A stretch of DNA of 64,000 nucleotides from the NCBI GenBank assembly GCA_949283375.1, contig CASDSM010000032.1:62001-126000 (forward strand), in the 5' to 3' direction. Every line of letters starts with the position of its first letter. The first letter of the stretch is position 1. The notes under the pieces are model-generated. The model was not told where the DNA came from, ran no database searches, and saw only the letters and a program-made list of their open reading frames with translations. This document shows positions 17,911 through 27,548 of the stretch, in pieces. Position numbers and translations under genes: made by a program. Origin of the DNA: an uncultured Eubacteriales bacterium (GTDB lineage Bacteria; Bacillota; Clostridia; Oscillospirales; Oscillospiraceae).

Positions 17911-19509
17911 TCATTTTCCGCCGCCTGCGAGGTCCTCCGGGCGGAGGATGGGCAGCGCGCCGGTGTTGCCGGTGGGATTGCTCGGCGTCGGGGCGGAGAC
18001 GGGCAGGAAGATGCGCACCAGGCAGCCGCCGCCCACCGCGTTGGAGATCTCCAGCCGCCCGCCGTGGCGGGAGACGATCTCATCGCAGACCGCCAGGCCG
18101 ATGCCGTTGCCGCGCGCCTTGGAGGAGCCCTTGTAAAACTTCTTTTTCACAAAGGGCAGCTCCTCCTCCGGGATGCCCGCGCCGTGGTCGCGGATGGAGA
18201 TGCAGATGGTGTCGTTGATGCGGGCGATGGCGGTCTGGATATGGCCGCCCGCCCCGCCGTGCTTGGCGGCGTTGTCCAGAATGTTGGAGAACACCTGCCG
18301 CAGCCGGTGCGGGTCGCCCGGGATGGGGGGGAACTCCTCCTCACAGTCGGTGTGCTCCAGGCGGATGCCCTGCTTCTGAAAGAACTGGCGGTAGGTGAAC
18401 ACGGCGTCCTCAAACTCCGCCTTGATGTCCACCGTCTCGATATTGAGGGTGAAGCGGCCATCCTCGATGCGGGAGAACTCCAGCAGCTCCTCCACCATCT
18501 GGGCCAGGCGCTTGCCCTCGCTGACGATGATGCCGAGGCCCTGACGGTACTCCCCCGGGTCGGTGATCTCGCCGGCCAGCAGCGTCTCCCCCCAGCCGTT
18601 GATCGCCGTGAGCGGGGTGCGTAGCTCGTGGGAGACGGAGGAGATGAACTCGCTCTTCATCCGCTCGTTCTGGCTGATCTTCTGGGACATGTCGTTGATC
18701 GCATCGGTGAGCTGGCCGATCTCGTCGTCATACTGTTTTTCGATCTGGATGCCATAGCTCCCGGCGGCGATGTGGCGGGCGGTCTCGGTGATGCCCGCCA
18801 TCGGCTCGACGATGGACTTGATGAAGTAGACGCTCGTGCCGTACATCAGCACGACGAGGAGGGCGGCGCAGAAGAGGACGAGCAGCATGAGATAGACGAT
18901 CTGCCGGTCCACCAGACGCAGCGAGGTGACCAGGCGCATCACGCCGCGCACCTCGCCGTTGTTCACAATGGGGGAGGAGACCGCCATCACCCGCTCTCCG
19001 GTGCTGGGGTCCCGGCCCATCCAGTAGCCGGTGCTCTGCTGCCCGATCGCGGTCTCCACATCCCCGGTCGAGACGCTGCCGCCGGAGTTGAGCCCGTAGG
19101 AGGCGAAGGAGGAGAGAATCACCCGGCGCTGGCTGACGTTGATGAATTGCAGCTCCAGCCGGTCGCGCTCGTCAAAGCCGCTGATATAGTAGTTGGCCAT
19201 GTCCAGATATTCCGACTCCGTCGAGGCATAGCTGGAGAAGAAGTCGCTGGCCGCCTGGGCCCGCGCCTCCAGGCCGAGGCGCATGGAGCCGTAGTAGTAG
19301 TCGCTGATCCACATGGCGGCAAAGATGGCGACGACCACCGCAATGCTCATCACCACGCCCACGCTGTTGATCATCCAGCGGCGGCGGATGCCCTTCTGGA
19401 AGAAATTGGACGGATGGAGCAGCTCGCGCAGGTGGAACTTCTCCTGCTCCCGCTTTTTCTGCGGCGCGGTCCGCCCGCCGCTCCGCTCAGGCGGTCTCAA
19501 AAGCCCCAT
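17911..19509 (-). CDS. Membrane sensor histidine kinase
   Basis: 532 residues. Basic cytoplasmic lead (1-44), first membrane helix (about 47-69), extracytoplasmic sensor (about 70-205), second helix (about 206-228), HAMP (about 229-282), HisKA with phospho-acceptor His294 in SSVSHELRTPLT, and HATPase_c with N-box (DNAAKHGG) and G-boxes (DHGAGIPEEELPFVKK, GNGIGLAVC). The C-terminal tail after the kinase core is Pro/Asn-rich. Starts inside the end of the response-regulator gene (13-base overlap), so translation is coupled. Resembles the WalK/PhoR group. It phosphorylates the neighbouring regulator. Confidence 0.95.
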   Translation of the reverse strand: MGLLRPPERSGGRTAPQKKREQEKFHLRELLHPSNFFQKGIRRRWMINSVGVVMSIAVVVAIFAAMWISDYYYGSMRLGLEARAQAASDFFSSYASTESEYLDMANYYISGFDERDRLELQFINVSQRRVILSSFASYGLNSGGSVSTGDVETAIGQQSTGYWMGRDPSTGERVMAVSSPIVNNGEVRGVMRLVTSLRLVDRQIVYLMLLVLFCAALLVVLMYGTSVYFIKSIVEPMAGITETARHIAAGSYGIQIEKQYDDEIGQLTDAINDMSQKISQNERMKSEFISSVSHELRTPLTAINGWGETLLAGEITDPGEYRQGLGIIVSEGKRLAQMVEELLEFSRIEDGRFTLNIETVDIKAEFEDAVFTYRQFFQKQGIRLEHTDCEEEFPPIPGDPHRLRQVFSNILDNAAKHGGAGGHIQTAIARINDTICISIRDHGAGIPEEELPFVKKKFYKGSSKARGNGIGLAVCDEIVSRHGGRLEISNAVGGGCLVRIFLPVSAPTPSNPTGNTGALPILRPEDLAGGGK

Positions 19510-20183
19510 TTATACCCGTAGCCCCAGACGGTGGTGATATAGGCCGGATTGGTGGGGTCGTCCTCCACCTTCAGGCGCAGGCGGCGGATGTTCACGTCCA
19601 CGATCTTCACCTCGCCCAGGTACTCCCTGCCCCAGACCGCCTCGAGGATCTCGTCGCGCGAGAGGGCCTTGCCGGGATTTTCCATGAAGAGCTTGATGAC
19701 GGAGTACTCCACCTGGGTGAGCTTGATGCGCTGGCCGTTCTTCTCCAGCGTGCGGTTGCGGGTGTTGAGCAGGAAGGGGGCCTGGCGGATCTCTCCGCTG
19801 TCCATCACCGGCTCCCCGCCGGTGCGGCGGTAGAGCGCGTCCACCCGGGCGGTCAGCTCCGCCGGAGAGAAGGGCTTGGTCACATAGTCGTCCGCCCCCG
19901 TCATCAGGCCGGTCACCTTGTCCATCTCCTGTGTGCGGGCGGTGAGCATAATGATGCCGATCTTGGCGTTGTCGGCGCGCAGGCGGCGGCAGACCTCAAA
20001 GCCGTCGATGCCGGGCAGCATCACGTCCAGCAGGGCCACGCGGATATCCGGATTGCGCCGGACCACCTCCAGCGCCTCCTCTCCGCTGGAGGCCTCCAGC
20101 GTGTCATATCCGGCCCGCTTGAGGTTGATGACCACAAAGCTGCGGATATTGTCCTCATCTTCCAGAACCAGTACCTTTTTCAT
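19497..20183 (-). CDS. OmpR/PhoB family response regulator
   Basis: 228 residues from ATG 20183, with GAGGAGG 6 bases upstream; the longer frame lacks a site. Receiver domain with acidic pair Glu8/Asp9, phospho-acceptor Asp53 (LLDVMLPGID) and Lys of VTKPF, then a winged-helix DNA-binding domain (about 130-228) ending in TTVWGYGYKWGF. Middle gene of lipoprotein-regulator-kinase operon. Targets are unknown; the 11-bp direct repeats before the macAB-type operon are the only OmpR-like site I noticed in the window. Confidence 0.95.
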   Translation of the reverse strand: MKKVLVLEDEDNIRSFVVINLKRAGYDTLEASSGEEALEVVRRNPDIRVALLDVMLPGIDGFEVCRRLRADNAKIGIIMLTARTQEMDKVTGLMTGADDYVTKPFSPAELTARVDALYRRTGGEPVMDSGEIRQAPFLLNTRNRTLEKNGQRIKLTQVEYSVIKLFMENPGKALSRDEILEAVWGREYLGEVKIVDVNIRRLRLKVEDDPTNPAYITTVWGYGYKWGF

Positions 20184-20194
20184 GCCGTACCTCC

Positions 20195-21643
20195 TCATTC
20201 ACTGGACCAGTCGGTGACAATGATATGCAGATGCTCCTCCACATCCTCCACCGTCCAGGCGATCTCCGTTTCGCCGGAGAAGAGGACGGAATAGACCGCC
20301 TCCTCCGTCCCCTGGCCGAGCACGGTGCGCTCGCCGATCGCGGCGCGCATCTCCCGGTCAGCGCCGGTGTTCTTATAGACCGTCATGAACAGCGCGCCGG
20401 CGGCGTTGGTGAGGACGTTCTGTCCGGTGGAGAGGTCCATCTGGAGATGGCTCTCCCCCTCCGGGTCCACCTTCACCACCTGATAGAACTGGATGCCGCG
20501 CTCCACCGTCCGGCCTTCGCTGTAATCGCTGCGCGCCAGGGCGATCTGCCCCTGCCACGACTCAGGCAGGACGAGATACCAGCCGTCGCTGCTGTTATAA
20601 TAGGTCGTACACATCAGGTGCTGGCCGCCGTGGAGATCGTACTGCATCCAGGAGACCAGATAGAAGGTCTCCGCCACGCAGATGGCGCCGCTCTCCAGCC
20701 GCTCATAGGTGGCCGAGAGGGTGGGGATCTCCCAGACGCCGTCTCCGTTGAGGTCCTGATCGGCCACATAGGTCCGCCGGCGGGTGAGCTCGCTGCTGCC
20801 GCTCTCCTCGCTGCGGGTGACGTTGACCAGCGTCCCCTCCCGGACGGCGAGCACGTCGGTGATCTGATAGGCCGCGCCGCTCTCCTCCCCCGCGGATGCC
20901 GCCGTGCCGGTGACATAGAGGGCGGCCTCTCCCCCGTAGAGGGCGCTGGCGTTGATGCGGTCGATGGAGGCCAGGTCGGTGGAGAGGTAGACCTGGTTCA
21001 CCCGCATCATGCTCCCGTCCACGCAGCGGTAGTAGTCCGCGCGGTTCTCGCTGCCCTCGGCGGTGTTGAGCTGGAAGAGGAGGAGCTCGTCCGCACCGTC
21101 CCCGTCGAGGTCCTCGATCGCGTAGCGGGTGTAGGTCTGGGGGGAGAGGAGCTCCTGACTGCCCCCGTCCCAGACGCTGTAGGCGGACAGGGCGTAGATG
21201 CCGGAGGAGATCTGCCAGCTGATGACGATGTCCAGATTGTCCCCCCCGTCGAGCTGGCAGTAGGCCACCGAGCTGAAGGCGCTGCCCTGTCCGGTGAGGA
21301 TGGTCATCACCTCATATTCGCTCTCCTCGTTCTGGCCGAAGACATAGACCTGCAGGCCACCCTCCTGGCCGGAGGAGTCACGGAAGAAGGCCACCGCCTC
21401 CCCCACGCCGTCCCCGTCCAGATCCACGTCCTGCACCGGCTGGGTGCTCGAGCCGGCGAGGGGGGCGGCGTATTCCAGTCCGCTGTCGAGCAGGGCCTGC
21501 AATTCGCCTTGCAGACTCTCATATTCCACCGAGGCGCGCGGCAGGGCATAGAGCTCTTCCGCCGCACTGATCGCGCCGCAGCCGCTCAGCAGCGTCAGCA
21601 GCGCCGCCAGCAGCGCCAGCAGCGCCGGTTTTCTCTCTCTCAC
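20195..21643 (-). CDS. Lipoprotein with FG-GAP/VCBS-like repeats
   Basis: 482 residues from a GTG at 21643 (AGGAGG 7 bases upstream). A lipoprotein signal peptide ends in the lipobox LLSGC with Cys22. The mature part has several Asp-rich calcium-loop-like turns (VDLDGDGVGEA, EDLDGDGADEL, QDLNGDGVWEI) as in FG-GAP/VCBS beta-propeller blades. It is anchored outside the membrane. Its stop lies 11 bases before the response-regulator start, so it probably feeds the sensor kinase pathway, perhaps as a ligand-binding partner; that role is inference from gene order. Confidence 0.8.
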   Translation of the reverse strand: MRERKPALLALLAALLTLLSGCGAISAAEELYALPRASVEYESLQGELQALLDSGLEYAAPLAGSSTQPVQDVDLDGDGVGEAVAFFRDSSGQEGGLQVYVFGQNEESEYEVMTILTGQGSAFSSVAYCQLDGGDNLDIVISWQISSGIYALSAYSVWDGGSQELLSPQTYTRYAIEDLDGDGADELLLFQLNTAEGSENRADYYRCVDGSMMRVNQVYLSTDLASIDRINASALYGGEAALYVTGTAASAGEESGAAYQITDVLAVREGTLVNVTRSEESGSSELTRRRTYVADQDLNGDGVWEIPTLSATYERLESGAICVAETFYLVSWMQYDLHGGQHLMCTTYYNSSDGWYLVLPESWQGQIALARSDYSEGRTVERGIQFYQVVKVDPEGESHLQMDLSTGQNVLTNAAGALFMTVYKNTGADREMRAAIGERTVLGQGTEEAVYSVLFSGETEIAWTVEDVEEHLHIIVTDWSSE

Positions 21644-21727
21644 AGCCTCGCCTCCTGTAGATAGTCGCCCTTTTATTTTATCACACCATGCGGCAAATTC
21701 CTATCCCAATTTTCCGCCTGCACGGCA

Positions 21728-21762
21728 AATGGGCGGGAAACGCATTCGGTTTCCCGCCCATT
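21728..21762. terminator. Hairpin after the threonine-synthase-like gene
   Basis: Perfect 14-bp stem (21728-21741 and 21749-21762) with a 7-base loop between the end of the threonine-synthase-like gene and the lipoprotein gene. T-runs are weak. Confidence 0.6.
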
Positions 21763-21794
21763 GAGATGTGCTCTGTTTCTTACAGGTCTGTCCC

Positions 21795-23027
21795 TTACAG
21801 CCGCTCCATCACGGCTAGGAGCTCGCCGAGGTCGGGGCGGATGGACACCGGCTCCCCGGCGGCGCGGATGGCGTTGGGGGTGTCCTTCAAGCCGTTGCCG
21901 GTGACGATGCTCACCACCGAGGCATCCTGCGGAATGAGGCCCAGCTCCAGGGCCTTTTTCACGCCCGCCGTCCCCGCCACGCCGGCCGGCTCGCCGAACA
22001 CACCGGCGGTGCGGCCGAGCAGGCGGGCCGCGGCCAGAATCTCCTCGTCCGAGACGTTGACCACCACGCCGTTGGAATCGCGGATGGCGCGCAAGGCCTT
22101 GTCCGCGTTGCGCGGGACGCCGACGGCGATGGAGTCGGCGAGGGTGTTCTCCTCCATCGGCTGCCACGGCTCGCCGGTGGCGATCGCGCGGTTGAGCGGG
22201 CAGCAGCCCTCCGCCTGCACGCTGATCAGGCGGGGCAGGCGGTCAATCATCCCGGTGGCGTAGAGATCGCAGAACCCCTTCCACACCCCGGCAATGGTGC
22301 AGCCGTCCCCGACGGAGAGGGCGACGTAGTCCGTCATCTGCCAATGGAGCTGCTCGGCGATCTCCAGGGCGACCGTCTTCTTGCCCTCCATCAGGTAGGG
22401 GTTGATCGCCGCGTTGCGGTTGTACCAGCCGTAGCGCCCGATCGCCTCCTGGGAGAGGCGGAAGGTCTCCTCATAGCTGCCCTGGACGCTGATGACGTGC
22501 GCGCCGAAGATCATGAGCTGGGAGACCTTCCCCTTGGGCGCGCGGGAGGGCACAAAGATATATGTGGGAAAGCCCGCCGCCGCGGCGTTGCCCGCCAGAG
22601 AGGAGGCGGCGTTGCCGGTGGAGGAGCAGGCGATGATCTCCGCCCCCGCCTCCTCCGCCTTGACCACCGCCATGGCGGAGGCGCGGTCCTTCAGGCTGGC
22701 GGTGGGGTTCACGCCATCGTCCTTGATGTAGAGCTTGCGCAGGCCCAGGACCTCCGCCAGGCGCTCTGCCTCGTAGAAGGGGGACCAGCCCACCCGCAGG
22801 CGGGGACGGCTGCCAATACCGCGCACCGGCAGATATTCCAGATAGCGCCACATGGACCGCTCCGGACGGCGGGCCATTGTCTCGCGGTTCACCGCGCGGG
22901 CGATGGCGTCGTAGTCATACCGGATGTCCAGCAGGCCGCCGCAGTCGGGGCAGGTGGTGATATCTGGCTTTGCCTCCCACTCGCGGCCGCAGGAGATGCA
23001 CTTGGCGCAGCGCACATGTTCCATCAT
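21795..23027 (-). CDS. Threonine synthase or threonine-synthase-like PLP enzyme
   Basis: 410 residues. An N-terminal zinc-ribbon-like stretch (Cys7, Cys10, Cys13, Cys26, Cys29), then the fold-type II PLP domain with Lys113 in NPTASLKDRAS and a glycine-rich phosphate loop. This is the architecture of class II threonine synthase, which turns O-phosphohomoserine into threonine. No homoserine genes are nearby; instead it is co-transcribed with a second PLP enzyme and divergent from ygeY/ygeW/carbamate kinase. A role on 2,3-diaminopropionate or a related amino acid is therefore an alternative. Confidence 0.8.
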   Translation of the reverse strand: MMEHVRCAKCISCGREWEAKPDITTCPDCGGLLDIRYDYDAIARAVNRETMARRPERSMWRYLEYLPVRGIGSRPRLRVGWSPFYEAERLAEVLGLRKLYIKDDGVNPTASLKDRASAMAVVKAEEAGAEIIACSSTGNAASSLAGNAAAAGFPTYIFVPSRAPKGKVSQLMIFGAHVISVQGSYEETFRLSQEAIGRYGWYNRNAAINPYLMEGKKTVALEIAEQLHWQMTDYVALSVGDGCTIAGVWKGFCDLYATGMIDRLPRLISVQAEGCCPLNRAIATGEPWQPMEENTLADSIAVGVPRNADKALRAIRDSNGVVVNVSDEEILAAARLLGRTAGVFGEPAGVAGTAGVKKALELGLIPQDASVVSIVTGNGLKDTPNAIRAAGEPVSIRPDLGELLAVMERL

Positions 23028-23040
23028 GGCGGCAAACTCC

Positions 23041-24516
23041 TTACAGGGTCTTGAGCAGGCCGGTGCGCTCGTTGAACTCGTCGATCAGCGCGTCCAACTC
23101 GTCCGCCTGGGCGTGCACGGCGTCCCAAGTGCCCTTGGTGTCGTACCAGAGGGCATTGAGGTCCTCCACCGTGCGGCCCTGCTGCTCCACCCAGGTGTAG
23201 TACTTCAGGTTGTGGATGCGCTTGCGGTCGCGGTAGCCCAGCTCCGCCATGCTGTCCGTCTTGAGGTTCAGGATGTGCAGGTTGTGATCCAGCTCCGCCG
23301 CGCGGTCGCTATACGCCCCGTACATCTCGTTGAGCTCCTCGATGCGGCTGCGGTACATGACGGCGGAATCGGTGAGGACGGTGAAGACCATGTCGTGCTC
23401 GGTCAGCTCGTAGTACTTGGCCATCTTGATGCAGCACAGGACGTTGGCGATGCCGGAGATGCCCAGCCAGGTGAGCTGCTCGATCAGCTCGTCGGACAGG
23501 CCGAGGGTGCCGCGCAGGTACTGCTGGCCCTCCGGGGTGTTGAACAGGCGCAGCAGGCGCTGGGAGTCCTCGTCGTCGATGTCGATGACCATGTCGGTGT
23601 TCTTGACGTTGTGAATCCAGGGGATGTGCTTGTCGCCGATGCCCTCGATCCGGTGGCCGCCGAAGCCGTTTTCCAAAATGGTGGGGCACTGCAGCGCCTC
23701 GCCCACGGCGAGCTTGGCGCGCGGATAGACGTCCTTGATGCGGTCGCCGGCCGAGAGGGTGCCCGCCGAACCGGAGGTGAAGCAGCAGCCGAAGATCTCG
23801 TCGCCCGGGCGGCGGATCGCCTCATAGAGGTCCACCAGGGCGTTGCCGGTCACATTGTAATGCCAGAGGGGATTGCCCATCTCCTCAAACTGATTGAAGA
23901 TCATCATGGACGGGTCCTGGCGCAGCTCCCAGGTCTTGTCGAAGATCTCCTTCACGTTGGACTCGCAGCCCGGCGTGGCGATCACCTGTCCGGCAATCTG
24001 GCTGAGCCACTCAAAGCGCTCCTTGCTCATCTCCGCCGGGAGGATGGCCACCGAGTCGCAGGCGAGCAGCTTGGAGTTGAACGCGCCGCCGCGGCAATAG
24101 TTGCCGGTGGAGGGCCAGACGGCGTGGTGGTAGGTGGCGTCAAACTGGCCGGTCACCAGGCGCGGGGCAAGGCAGCCGAAGGAGGCGCCCACCTTGTGGC
24201 AGCCGGTGGGGAACCACTTGCCCACCATCGCCACGATCCGGCAGGGCACGCCGGTGAGCGCGCTGGGCAGCTCCACATAGTTCGGCACCGCCTGATAGCC
24301 GCCGCCGAACTCCTTGGCCTCGTTCTTCCAGGTGATGCGGAAGAGATTGAGGGGGTTCACGTCCCACAGCCCCACCTGCTTCAGCTTGGCCTGAATGGCC
24401 TCCGGGATGGTCTCCGGGTGGCGCATCTGGCGGATGGTGGGGATGATGACGCCGTTTTCCTTCGCCTTCTGAATATTACGTTCCAAGGCAGCTTCGTTTT
24501 TGGTCAGATCGATCAT
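23041..24516 (-). CDS. PLP-dependent fold-type II enzyme (beta-subunit-like, cysteine synthase superfamily)
   Basis: 491 residues. The likely PLP Lys108 sits in TGCHKVGASFGC, and CCFTSGSAGTLSAGDRIK looks like the glycine loop that holds the cofactor phosphate. The N- and C-terminal extensions are longer than in cysteine synthase. I do not recognise a proven reaction; proteins of this type are usually annotated only as PLP-dependent lyase/thiolase. It lies 13 bases before the threonine-synthase-like gene on the same transcript and faces the ygeY operon across a 385-base control region. Confidence 0.8.
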   Translation of the reverse strand: MIDLTKNEAALERNIQKAKENGVIIPTIRQMRHPETIPEAIQAKLKQVGLWDVNPLNLFRITWKNEAKEFGGGYQAVPNYVELPSALTGVPCRIVAMVGKWFPTGCHKVGASFGCLAPRLVTGQFDATYHHAVWPSTGNYCRGGAFNSKLLACDSVAILPAEMSKERFEWLSQIAGQVIATPGCESNVKEIFDKTWELRQDPSMMIFNQFEEMGNPLWHYNVTGNALVDLYEAIRRPGDEIFGCCFTSGSAGTLSAGDRIKDVYPRAKLAVGEALQCPTILENGFGGHRIEGIGDKHIPWIHNVKNTDMVIDIDDEDSQRLLRLFNTPEGQQYLRGTLGLSDELIEQLTWLGISGIANVLCCIKMAKYYELTEHDMVFTVLTDSAVMYRSRIEELNEMYGAYSDRAAELDHNLHILNLKTDSMAELGYRDRKRIHNLKYYTWVEQQGRTVEDLNALWYDTKGTWDAVHAQADELDALIDEFNERTGLLKTL

Positions 24517-24901
24517 AACTGCAACCTCTCTCCATCGTCAAAATTCCGCAGGGTACGGCCCCGGCGTGTACTGAATATACTATAGCATCCGCCTTGACAA
24601 ATTGCAACGCCGGCCAAACATTTTTTGTGATAGCCTGATACTTTTTCAGTGTCATTTTCCGGCGCTGTTTCTTTCCTTTTCAGGATTGAAAAGGGCAGTA
24701 TCAATCTTTTTTCTCCTATTAGTTTTCATAACACCTTTCTATTCGTGAGAAATTTTTATCGGAGGCGCTAAAAGATTTTCTGCCAAGCCCTTGCAATTTC
24801 TTTCTTGTATGCTATGATATTTTCAGGCATACCAGAGATAGCGTTTTGTCGTTTTTTGCCTGGAAATTTGTTTTGTGAGCGCATACAGGGAGGGCTTATT
24901 C
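24517..24901. promoter_or_regulatory. AT-rich divergent control region of the PLP pair and ygeY operon
   Basis: 385 bases with no gene, clearly richer in A+T than its surroundings. On the plus strand TTGCAA (24791-24796), a 16-base spacer and TATGAT (24813-24818) form a good promoter for ygeY, and AGGGAGGG precedes its ATG. Facing left, TTGTCA and a TATATT-like box lie near 24570-24605. A hairpin CCTTTTCA/TGAAAAGG sits at 24676-24695. These could hold operator sites, but I recognise no regulator motif. Confidence 0.5.
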
Positions 24902-26221
24902 ATGGATTTGGAACGAATCAAGGCGGCCGCGGAGGGCTACCGCGAGGACATGTCCCGTTTCCTGCGGGAGCTGATCGCCATCCCCAGCGAGAGCTGCGAG
25001 GAGGAGGGCGTCGTCCGCCGCTGCGCGCGGGAGATGGAGCGCCTGGGCTTTGACAAGGTGGAGATCGACCCGATGGGCAACTGCCTGGGCTGGATGGGCT
25101 GCGGCAGCCGCGTGATGGCCTTTGACGGGCATATCGACACCGTCGGCATCGGCAACCGCGCCAACTGGACGGACGACCCCTACCAGGGCTACGAGACCGA
25201 CCGCATCATCTACGGCCGGGGCGGCTCGGACCAGGAGGGCGGCGTGGTCAGCGCGGTCTACGGCGCAAAGATCATGAAGGACCTCGGTCTGATCCCGGCC
25301 GACACCTCCATCCTGGTCACCGCGACGGTGCAGGAGGAGGACTGCGACGGCCTGTGCTGGCAGTACATCCACCAGGAGCTGGGCATCACGCCGGAGTTCG
25401 TCGTCTCCACCGAGCCGACGGACGGCGGCATCTACCGCGGCCACCGCGGCCGGATGGAGATCCGCGTGGACGTCAAGGGCGTCTCCTGCCACGGCTCGGC
25501 GCCGGAGCGCGGGGACAACGCGATCTATAAGATGGCGGACATCCTCCAGGACGTGCGCGCGCTCAACGAGAACGGCTGCGGCCCGGACGACGAGATCAAG
25601 GGCCTGGTCAAGATGCTTGAGCCGGAGTTCAACGAGCACTGGGAGGACGCGCGCTTCCTCGGCCGGGGCACGGTCACCGTCAGCCAGGTGTTCTTCACCT
25701 CCCCCTCCCGCTGCGCGGTGGCGGACTCCTGCGCCGTGTCCCTGGACCGGCGGATGACCGCCGGGGAGACGTGGGAGAGCTGCCTGGAGGAGATCCGCAG
25801 CCTCCCCGCCTGCCGGAAGTACGGCGCGGATGTAAAGGTGTCCATGTACACCTATGAGCGGCCATCCTGGACCGGGCTGGTCTACCCCACCGAGTGCTAC
25901 TTCCCCACCTGGATCAACGCGGAGTCCGCCCCGCACGTGCAGGCGCTGGCGGACGCGCACCGCGCCCTCTACGGCGATGCGCGCCTGGGCGACGAGGACG
26001 CGATGGAAAAGCGCCGCCGCCCGCTGATCGACAAGTGGACCTTCTCCACCAACGGGGTGTCCATCCAGGGCCGCTACGGCATCCCCTGCGTCGGCTTCGG
26101 CCCGGGCGCGGAGAGCCAGGCGCATGCCCCGAACGAGATCACCTGGAAATCTGACCTGGTCCGCTGCGCGGCGGTGTACGCCGCCATGCCCGGCCTGTAT
26201 CAGAATAAAGACGGAAAGTGA
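24902..26221 (+). CDS. ygeY: YgeY family M20 metallohydrolase
   Basis: 439 residues from ATG 24902 (AGGGAGGG upstream; an in-frame GTG 27 bases earlier lacks a site). M20/ArgE-DapE metal ligands are in place: [10 protein letters not shown] (His), GGSDQEGGV (Asp), QEEDCDG (catalytic Glu), TEPTDGG. Residues around [20 protein letters not shown] form the dimerisation domain. YgeY proteins cluster with selenium-dependent purine catabolism genes and are thought to remove a carbamoyl or acyl group from a diaminopropionate derivative. First gene of ygeY-ygeW-carbamate kinase. Substrate is inference. Confidence 0.9.
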   Translation: MDLERIKAAAEGYREDMSRFLRELIAIPSESCEEEGVVRRCAREMERLGFDKVEIDPMGNCLGWMGCGSRVMAFDGHIDTVGIGNRANWTDDPYQGYETDRIIYGRGGSDQEGGVVSAVYGAKIMKDLGLIPADTSILVTATVQEEDCDGLCWQYIHQELGITPEFVVSTEPTDGGIYRGHRGRMEIRVDVKGVSCHGSAPERGDNAIYKMADILQDVRALNENGCGPDDEIKGLVKMLEPEFNEHWEDARFLGRGTVTVSQVFFTSPSRCAVADSCAVSLDRRMTAGETWESCLEEIRSLPACRKYGADVKVSMYTYERPSWTGLVYPTECYFPTWINAESAPHVQALADAHRALYGDARLGDEDAMEKRRRPLIDKWTFSTNGVSIQGRYGIPCVGFGPGAESQAHAPNEITWKSDLVRCAAVYAAMPGLYQNKDGK

Positions 26222-26232
26222 GGACTGGAACC

Positions 26233-27438
26233 ATGCTCGACAGAAAGAAGTTTGACGAACTGCTCGCCCGGCTGCGTGCGCTTGACTGTAAGGATATGTA
26301 CCAAAACGACTTTTTCCTCACCTGGGAGAAGTCGGACGACGAGCTGCGCGCGGTCTGGACGGTCGCCGACCTGCTGCGCACCCTGCGCGAGGGAAACGTG
26401 TCCGCCAAGGTCTTTGACTCCGGGCTCGGCATCTCCCTCTTCCGTGACAACTCCACCCGCACCCGTTTCTCCTTTGCCTCGGCCTGCAACCTGCTCGGCC
26501 TGGAGGTACAGGACCTGGACGAGGGCAAGAGCCAGGTGGCCCACGGCGAGACGGTGCGCGAGACGGCGAACATGATCTCCTTTATGGCCGACGTGATCGG
26601 CATCCGGGACGACATGTACATCGGCAAGGGCAATGCCTATATGCACGCCGTGGCGGACGCGGTGCAGGAGGGCTATCAGGACGGCATCCTGGAGCAGCGG
26701 CCCACCCTGGTGAATCTCCAGTGCGACATCGACCATCCCACCCAGTGCATGGCGGACATGGCCCACATCATCCACCACTTCGGCGGCATCGAGAACCTCA
26801 AGGGCAAGAAGGTCGCCATGACCTGGGCCTACTCCCCCTCCTACGGCAAGCCGCTGTCCGTGCCGCAGGGCGTGATCGGCCTGTTCACCCGTCTGGGGAT
26901 GGACGTGGTGCTCGCCCATCCGGAGGGATACGAGGTCATGGGCGAGGTGGAAGAGGTCGCCCGCGCCAACGCGGAGAAGTCGGGCGGCTCGTTCACCAAG
27001 ACCCACTCGATGGCGGAGGCCTTCCGCGACGCCGACATCGTCTACCCCAAGAGCTGGGCGCCTTACGCCGCGATGGAGAAGCGCACCAACCTCTACGGCG
27101 AGGGCGACTTCGACGGCATCAAGGCCCTGGAGCAGGAACTGCTGGCGCAGAACGCCCAGCACAAGGACTGGACCTGCTCGGAGGAGCTGATGGCCACCAC
27201 GAAGGACGGCAAGGCCCTCTATCTGCACTGCCTGCCGGCGGACATCACCGGCGTCTCCTGTGAGGCGGGCGAGGTGGACGCCTCCGTCTTTGACCGCTAC
27301 CGCGACCCCCTCTACAAGGAGGCCAGCTACAAGCCCTATGTGATCGCCGCGATGATCCTGCTGGCGAAGTTCCGGGACCCCGCCGCCGTGCTCGAGCAGC
27401 TCGCGAACCGGGACCGGAAGCGTCAGATGGAGGTCTGA
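26233..27438 (+). CDS. ygeW: Knotted carbamoyltransferase YgeW
   Basis: 401 residues from ATG 26233 with GAGG upstream, 11 bases after ygeY. The carbamoyl-phosphate loop appears as FRDNSTRTRFSFASA, and the HPTQCMAD and LPADITGVSCEAGEV segments are characteristic of the YgeW knotted group, not of ornithine carbamoyltransferase. It would run in the phosphorolytic direction, giving carbamoyl phosphate from a ureido compound, which the carbamate kinase downstream can turn into ATP. The natural substrate (a ureidopropionate derivative is proposed for such clusters) cannot be read from sequence. Confidence 0.92.
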   Translation: MLDRKKFDELLARLRALDCKDMYQNDFFLTWEKSDDELRAVWTVADLLRTLREGNVSAKVFDSGLGISLFRDNSTRTRFSFASACNLLGLEVQDLDEGKSQVAHGETVRETANMISFMADVIGIRDDMYIGKGNAYMHAVADAVQEGYQDGILEQRPTLVNLQCDIDHPTQCMADMAHIIHHFGGIENLKGKKVAMTWAYSPSYGKPLSVPQGVIGLFTRLGMDVVLAHPEGYEVMGEVEEVARANAEKSGGSFTKTHSMAEAFRDADIVYPKSWAPYAAMEKRTNLYGEGDFDGIKALEQELLAQNAQHKDWTCSEELMATTKDGKALYLHCLPADITGVSCEAGEVDASVFDRYRDPLYKEASYKPYVIAAMILLAKFRDPAAVLEQLANRDRKRQMEV

Positions 27439-27469
27439 CATCTCCCGGGCCCTTTGACCGAAAATACGC

Positions 27470-27510
27470 GCAGGGAGGCGTCTTTCGCGCCTCCCTGCAC
27501 TTCTTTTTCC
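27470..27510 (+). terminator. Terminator or attenuator between ygeW and carbamate kinase
   Basis: Perfect 11-bp stem (27470-27480 and 27488-27498) followed by a T-rich tail. It lies inside the operon, before the kinase gene, so it may lower kinase expression or end most ygeW transcripts. Confidence 0.75.
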
Positions 27511-27548
27511 CTAAAACCACCAGTTGCGACAGGAAGAGAGGAGCTTTT

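Noticed and set aside
24781-24796. Sigma-54-like -24/-12 sequence TGCCAAGCCCTTGCAA
   Set aside because: The spacing and -12 GC fit, but the invariant GG at -24 is GC here, and a normal sigma-70 promoter uses the same bases. No sigma-54 activator gene is nearby.
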